DNA from: Tubulanus polymorphus
Lineage: Eukaryota > Nemertea > Palaeonemertea > Tubulaniformes > Tubulanidae
Length of the DNA stretch: 64,000 nt
Direction of reading: 5' to 3'
NCBI RefSeq assembly: GCF_964204645.1
Contig: NC_134031.1
Location: 3,765,001-3,829,000 of the forward strand
A model generated the notes under the pieces. That model had not been told where the DNA came from. It searched no databases and saw nothing but the letters and a program-made list of their open reading frames with translations. Made by a program: the position numbers and the translations under genes. Within the stretch, counting starts at the first letter, position 1. Every line of letters starts with the position of its first letter. This document shows positions 60,571 to 64,000 of the stretch, in pieces.

Positions 60571-62672
60571 TCTGCCTATACTTTTACCAGTAACCATAGT
60601 GCAGAGGTCATCAAAATAGATTTGTTGTTACAATGACTTACCACTGACCCACCCCGGCATGTCCTGGTTACATACTTGAAGCACAGATAACTCTGAAATA
60701 ATTTAGTGAATTTCATAGGCATCAAGGCCAGATTTAAGGCTGCTCTGAAATCGCAATTTAGTGAGAAATAAGAATATGAATTTTCAAGGGTACCTTCGAT
60801 ATCAAAACCAATGCGAAGTTTGTGACCAGACGGATATCCTCGGAGCCACCCTCATTTCGATACGAGCACAAAAATCAAATCATGTCATCATGCGCTATCA
60901 TTTTGGAGCAGTACTGAACTTTTCTTGTTACATAACAGGATTTGATTTGATATTCATGTGTCACTTACTACAAGGTTCCTACAATTCCTGGTATCCAGAA
61001 TTCAAGGACTTTTCAAGGAATTTTCAAGGAGTAATTTTCAAAATTCAAAGAGGTTTTCGCGGTCATATATAAGGAAAAAAAGTCGAAAATTCAAAAACAA
61101 AATCCATGTTTTTCTCAAATTTTGATCAGTTGTTGTGTGTGCCGTTTTGGTTTTACATGTTTAAATGTTTTAAATCTCAAAGTGAAACAACTTTCACTCA
61201 CAAGTCACACAATGAAGAATAATAGAATACACTGTCTTCTGAAAAGGACCTTTTGAAAATTTTAAATAGGACTTTCCCAGAATTTAAGGAGTTTCAAGAG
61301 TTTATGGATATTTCTCAAAATTAAAGGATTTTCAAGGACCTTGAAAAATATATTCAAAAATCAAGGAGTTTTCAAGGATTCAAGGAGTTGTAGGGACCCT
61401 GTACTAACTCACCCACCAAACCTGCTGGGAATGAAACAGGGGGTTCGATATCTAAGTATGAATATAGTTGGATGTAAAATTGACAACTTGTTTTCGTTTC
61501 AAGTGAAGTATATAATGGGCGTTTGTGTTAACGATCTTCCATCCAGCTTGAACTGACCAGCGAGGAGGATCGGGATTTCAAACCACTGAAAAGTATTCAA
61601 ATAACACGAACTACGACCGCACCCTCCACTTAGTTTGCATAAGAACTTCGACGAACAGCTATCAAAGCCTGAAGCGAGCATCGAAAGCAAGTACGAATCG
61701 AAACCCGATCCTTGAAAGTCGACTTGACCGCCTCGCGATATGTTGACACTTGCGCGACCGAGAGTGTCAAATGTGCGGTTTAAAGAGCGCGAGTCACAGC
61801 TTACCCGACGCGCAAATATCTACAAAAGATCGGGCGACATCTGCGATCGGCCATTTCACGCAAAACTGAATAGATGTCAACAACGCCGGCTCGTACGGTC
61901 CAAGTGGCATTAGGCCCATTAAACGGCAGGCTTTCTGAAAAAGGCCGATCGACTTTGACCGCGCCGCGACACGCTCTGCGCGATTTTAATCGCTTGATTT
62001 AACGATCGCGACATCTCGAACGCAGGCAACATCTGCTTGAGCTTTAATTCGAATAGCGACAATTAGATAATCGTCCGGCCCGAGGAGAAGAGAGCGGACA
62101 TACGATAAAAATGAAAACTCGAGAAATATTTGAATATGAATGTAAAAACCATCGACGAATAGATTTCGTACGATTCGTAATAAGTATGACGATACTTCAC
62201 CCTCTTCCTCCCATTCTCCCTCTTGAATAGTAAAAATTAGACCATTCTTCGACCGATGAGTGGAAAAATGATGATTGAAAACTTTTTAACGAGAATTTTT
62301 TAACGTAAATGTTAGAACAGATTTTGTATAATTCGTGATATAAGTATCGGAGTATGAAGACCTATCCCTCTCCGCCTACCCCTACCACCTCTCTCCTCCC
62401 TCTAGCTCCTGAGACCTGACGAGAGTCCCTCTCATTCCTGCGGAGGAAGGGATAGAGAAGAAATGAAGCGAATTCATAGTCGGAGGGCGTCAAAGGAGTA
62501 GCAAAATGCAGGAATATGAAACACCTAACGGTACGCAGATATCGCAAAGGGGTGGAACAAAGAACGCGCAGAAGAAAGAGACAATCTCGGATATGCAAAG
62601 GGCGTGGCCGGTCGGTACAGTCGCCACGTGAAATGAAGCATTACCAGGTAACAATAGATCAATTCTGCATAG

Positions 62673-62673
<1 letters not shown>

Positions 62674-62706
<33 letters not shown>
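62674..62706 (+). repeat. (AGC)11 microsatellite
   Basis: Eleven AGC triplets followed by AACAGCGC. It could encode polyalanine, polyserine or polyglutamine depending on frame, but no gene around it is supported. Confidence 0.9.
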
Positions 62707-62711
<5 letters not shown>

Positions 62712-62951
62712 CGCTAGCGTCAACGCCGTAACTAGCGTTTAGCGCGGAAAAAAAAAAGTTCAGAACTTCGACGACGACTGTTAAGCCGTAGCCGTCGGGC
62801 AAGTTCTATTGTAACGTAATACATCATGAGATCGCTGAGCGATACGGATAGATCGAAGTATGACGCGTACGCGATAAGTGGAAAAAGATCGTCGTCGAAT
62901 AGATAGATCTATATATGCACATCACAGCAGATGGATATATATATATATATA

Positions 62952-62975
62952 TACGTCACAAACGTACAAAGCATT

Positions 62976-63051
<76 letters not shown>

Positions 63052-63075
63052 AATGCTTTGTACGTTTGTGACGTA
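62952..63075. repeat. Perfect palindrome with (AT)33 core
   Basis: The 28-bp arms 62953–62980 and 63047–63074 (ACGTCACAAACGTACAAAGC… and its reverse complement) flank 66 bases of alternating AT. The whole 124 bp is a perfect palindrome. It should extrude as a cruciform or fold as a long hairpin if transcribed. Confidence 0.95.
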
Positions 63076-64000
63076 CTACGTTCAATTTTTTGACACGCAG
63101 GTGCGCGTACACAGTGTTGTTGTCGAGCGGTCTCGGCTTCTCTCTCTCTCTCTCTTCGCGAAACGGAGCGAACTACGAAGCCGTGCGTCGCTGGTCGTGA
63201 GCTCCGGCGAAGCCGTGAAATGATCGATTACGAAGATACAGACAACTGTAGCTACGACGTGAACAAATATATGTTGTTTTTTTTTTTAATAGTACATGAA
63301 CGCTGATAATACGAACTGATGAAGAGGATGTTATGTTGGTTTCATCAGTATTCTGACATTAAGATTAATGTAGTTGTTTACCTCGAGCATTACGGTCCAG
63401 GTTTCCTCGTGACTAACTGACTGACTGGTGCTGACCTACTGACTCACTGACTGGCTGACCAACTGACTGACTAATTGCTATTAAACTGGTCTTACGTTGT
63501 TTGGTTGGTAATAGAACTAAAATGGTCTTTAAAATCAGTCTATGACTCTACAACCGGCTAAAGGATTCTAACCCCTAAACCCTGGGTTTGTATATGGTAA
63601 CCAGCTATCCTGCCGGCATGCGTTGGTCATCTAAATTTCGAGCCTCCCACAATCAGAAATTAGCAGTATTGTTCAATTTCTAATTATGATTCATAAAACT
63701 GGAGAAATTACAAATATATTTTGATTGAATCCGAGAAGAAATGCGCGAACCGTCCGATTTGCACACTAGAGACACCTGGAACGCAGAATCTTCGATGTAT
63801 GTAAAGTGCTCAATGATTTAAACCAGACTCTGATCCCGGGCAAACAATTAAAAACATATGATTCAGTTTGTATACGCCTTTTTACAGAATTATTTGCACA
63901 CCTGACCACTCAAAGCATTTACACACATGGCCATTCATAGTATTCACCTGGACAGAATTCAAACATAACATTTCTGTAATATGCAACCATGCACAGCGCA
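63076..64000. other. Window edge, no gene assigned
   Basis: A CT microsatellite near 63137–63153 lies in a short CpG-rich patch. CTGACTGACT-type simple repeats occupy about 63410–63475, and a partial foldback-family copy at about 63481–63560 has AACTGGTCTTACGTTGTTTGG and CAACCGGC. No exon is recognised. Confidence 0.5.

Larger units (their letters stand above)
56986..62951. other. Intergenic DNA with repeats, no gene assigned
   Basis: CpG-rich patches lie near 57120–57250, 58470–58700, 59200–59500, 60100–60470 and 61680–62120. It also has an 18-base polyC (57392–57409), a GGGAGA tract (60504–60570), an AAGGACTTTTCAAGG-type repeat at about 60990–61390 and an (AGC)11 run (62674–62706). A 130-codon + strand frame at 57726–58118 shows no recognisable motif. 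I see no supportable gene. Confidence 0.45.

Noticed and set aside
62516-62731. Frame with an eleven-alanine run
   Set aside because: The run is just the (AGC)11 microsatellite; nothing else in the frame supports coding.

Overview
This is a stretch of animal (metazoan) nuclear DNA. Its protein-coding signal sits in short GT–AG exons separated by AT-rich introns, the intergenic DNA is repeat-dense, and the three genes that can be read in full are animal genes: cyclin L, the Cab45/SDF4 Golgi calcium-binding protein and a Pax transcription factor. The divergent Pax paired domain without a homeodomain suggests an invertebrate, perhaps a spiralian (mollusc, annelid, brachiopod or relative). That placement is an inference. 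I see no bacterial, viral or organellar gene.

Layout. 1–3.6 kb: the last coding exon and poly(A) signal of an unidentified + strand gene (3171–3457), preceded by a 41-bp tandem repeat. 3.6–11.6 kb: repeat-rich DNA with a few weakly supported exon-like islands (8430–8621 minus; 8716–8795 and 9397–9542 plus). 11,685–21,194 minus: a complete 11-exon cyclin L gene (about 491 aa; two cyclin boxes and an SR/RS-rich tail). 22,450–25,490 plus: a complete 6-exon Cab45/SDF4 gene (about 374 aa, six EF-hand-like loops, C-terminal HDEF), divergent from cyclin L across about 1.1 kb. 27.15–36.01 kb: a direct tandem duplication of a roughly 4.4-kb non-coding unit; the second copy abuts the 3' end of the Pax gene and carries an inserted perfect 93-bp inverted repeat. 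36,139–41,478 minus: a complete 6-exon Pax gene (about 830 aa). 41.6–64 kb: no gene that I can assign; it alternates AT-rich DNA, minisatellites, MITEs and CpG-rich blocks, and may hold upstream exons or regulatory DNA of the Pax gene.

How the parts relate. Cyclin L (nuclear, splicing-linked) and SDF4 (Golgi lumen) have no obvious functional link, but their human counterparts CCNL2 and SDF4 both lie at 1p36.33, so this head-to-head pair may be very old linkage. The Pax gene stands alone. The most unusual features are non-coding: short foldback elements with related CCAGTTGC/CCAGTTCC ends, a MITE with a clear 8-bp target-site duplication, long perfect palindromes, and hammerhead-like CUGANGA–hairpin–GAAA motifs.

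Limits: splice sites were called by eye from reading-frame continuity and family similarity. UTRs and transcription starts are not defined. Repeat families were assigned by visible word sharing, not by alignment software.
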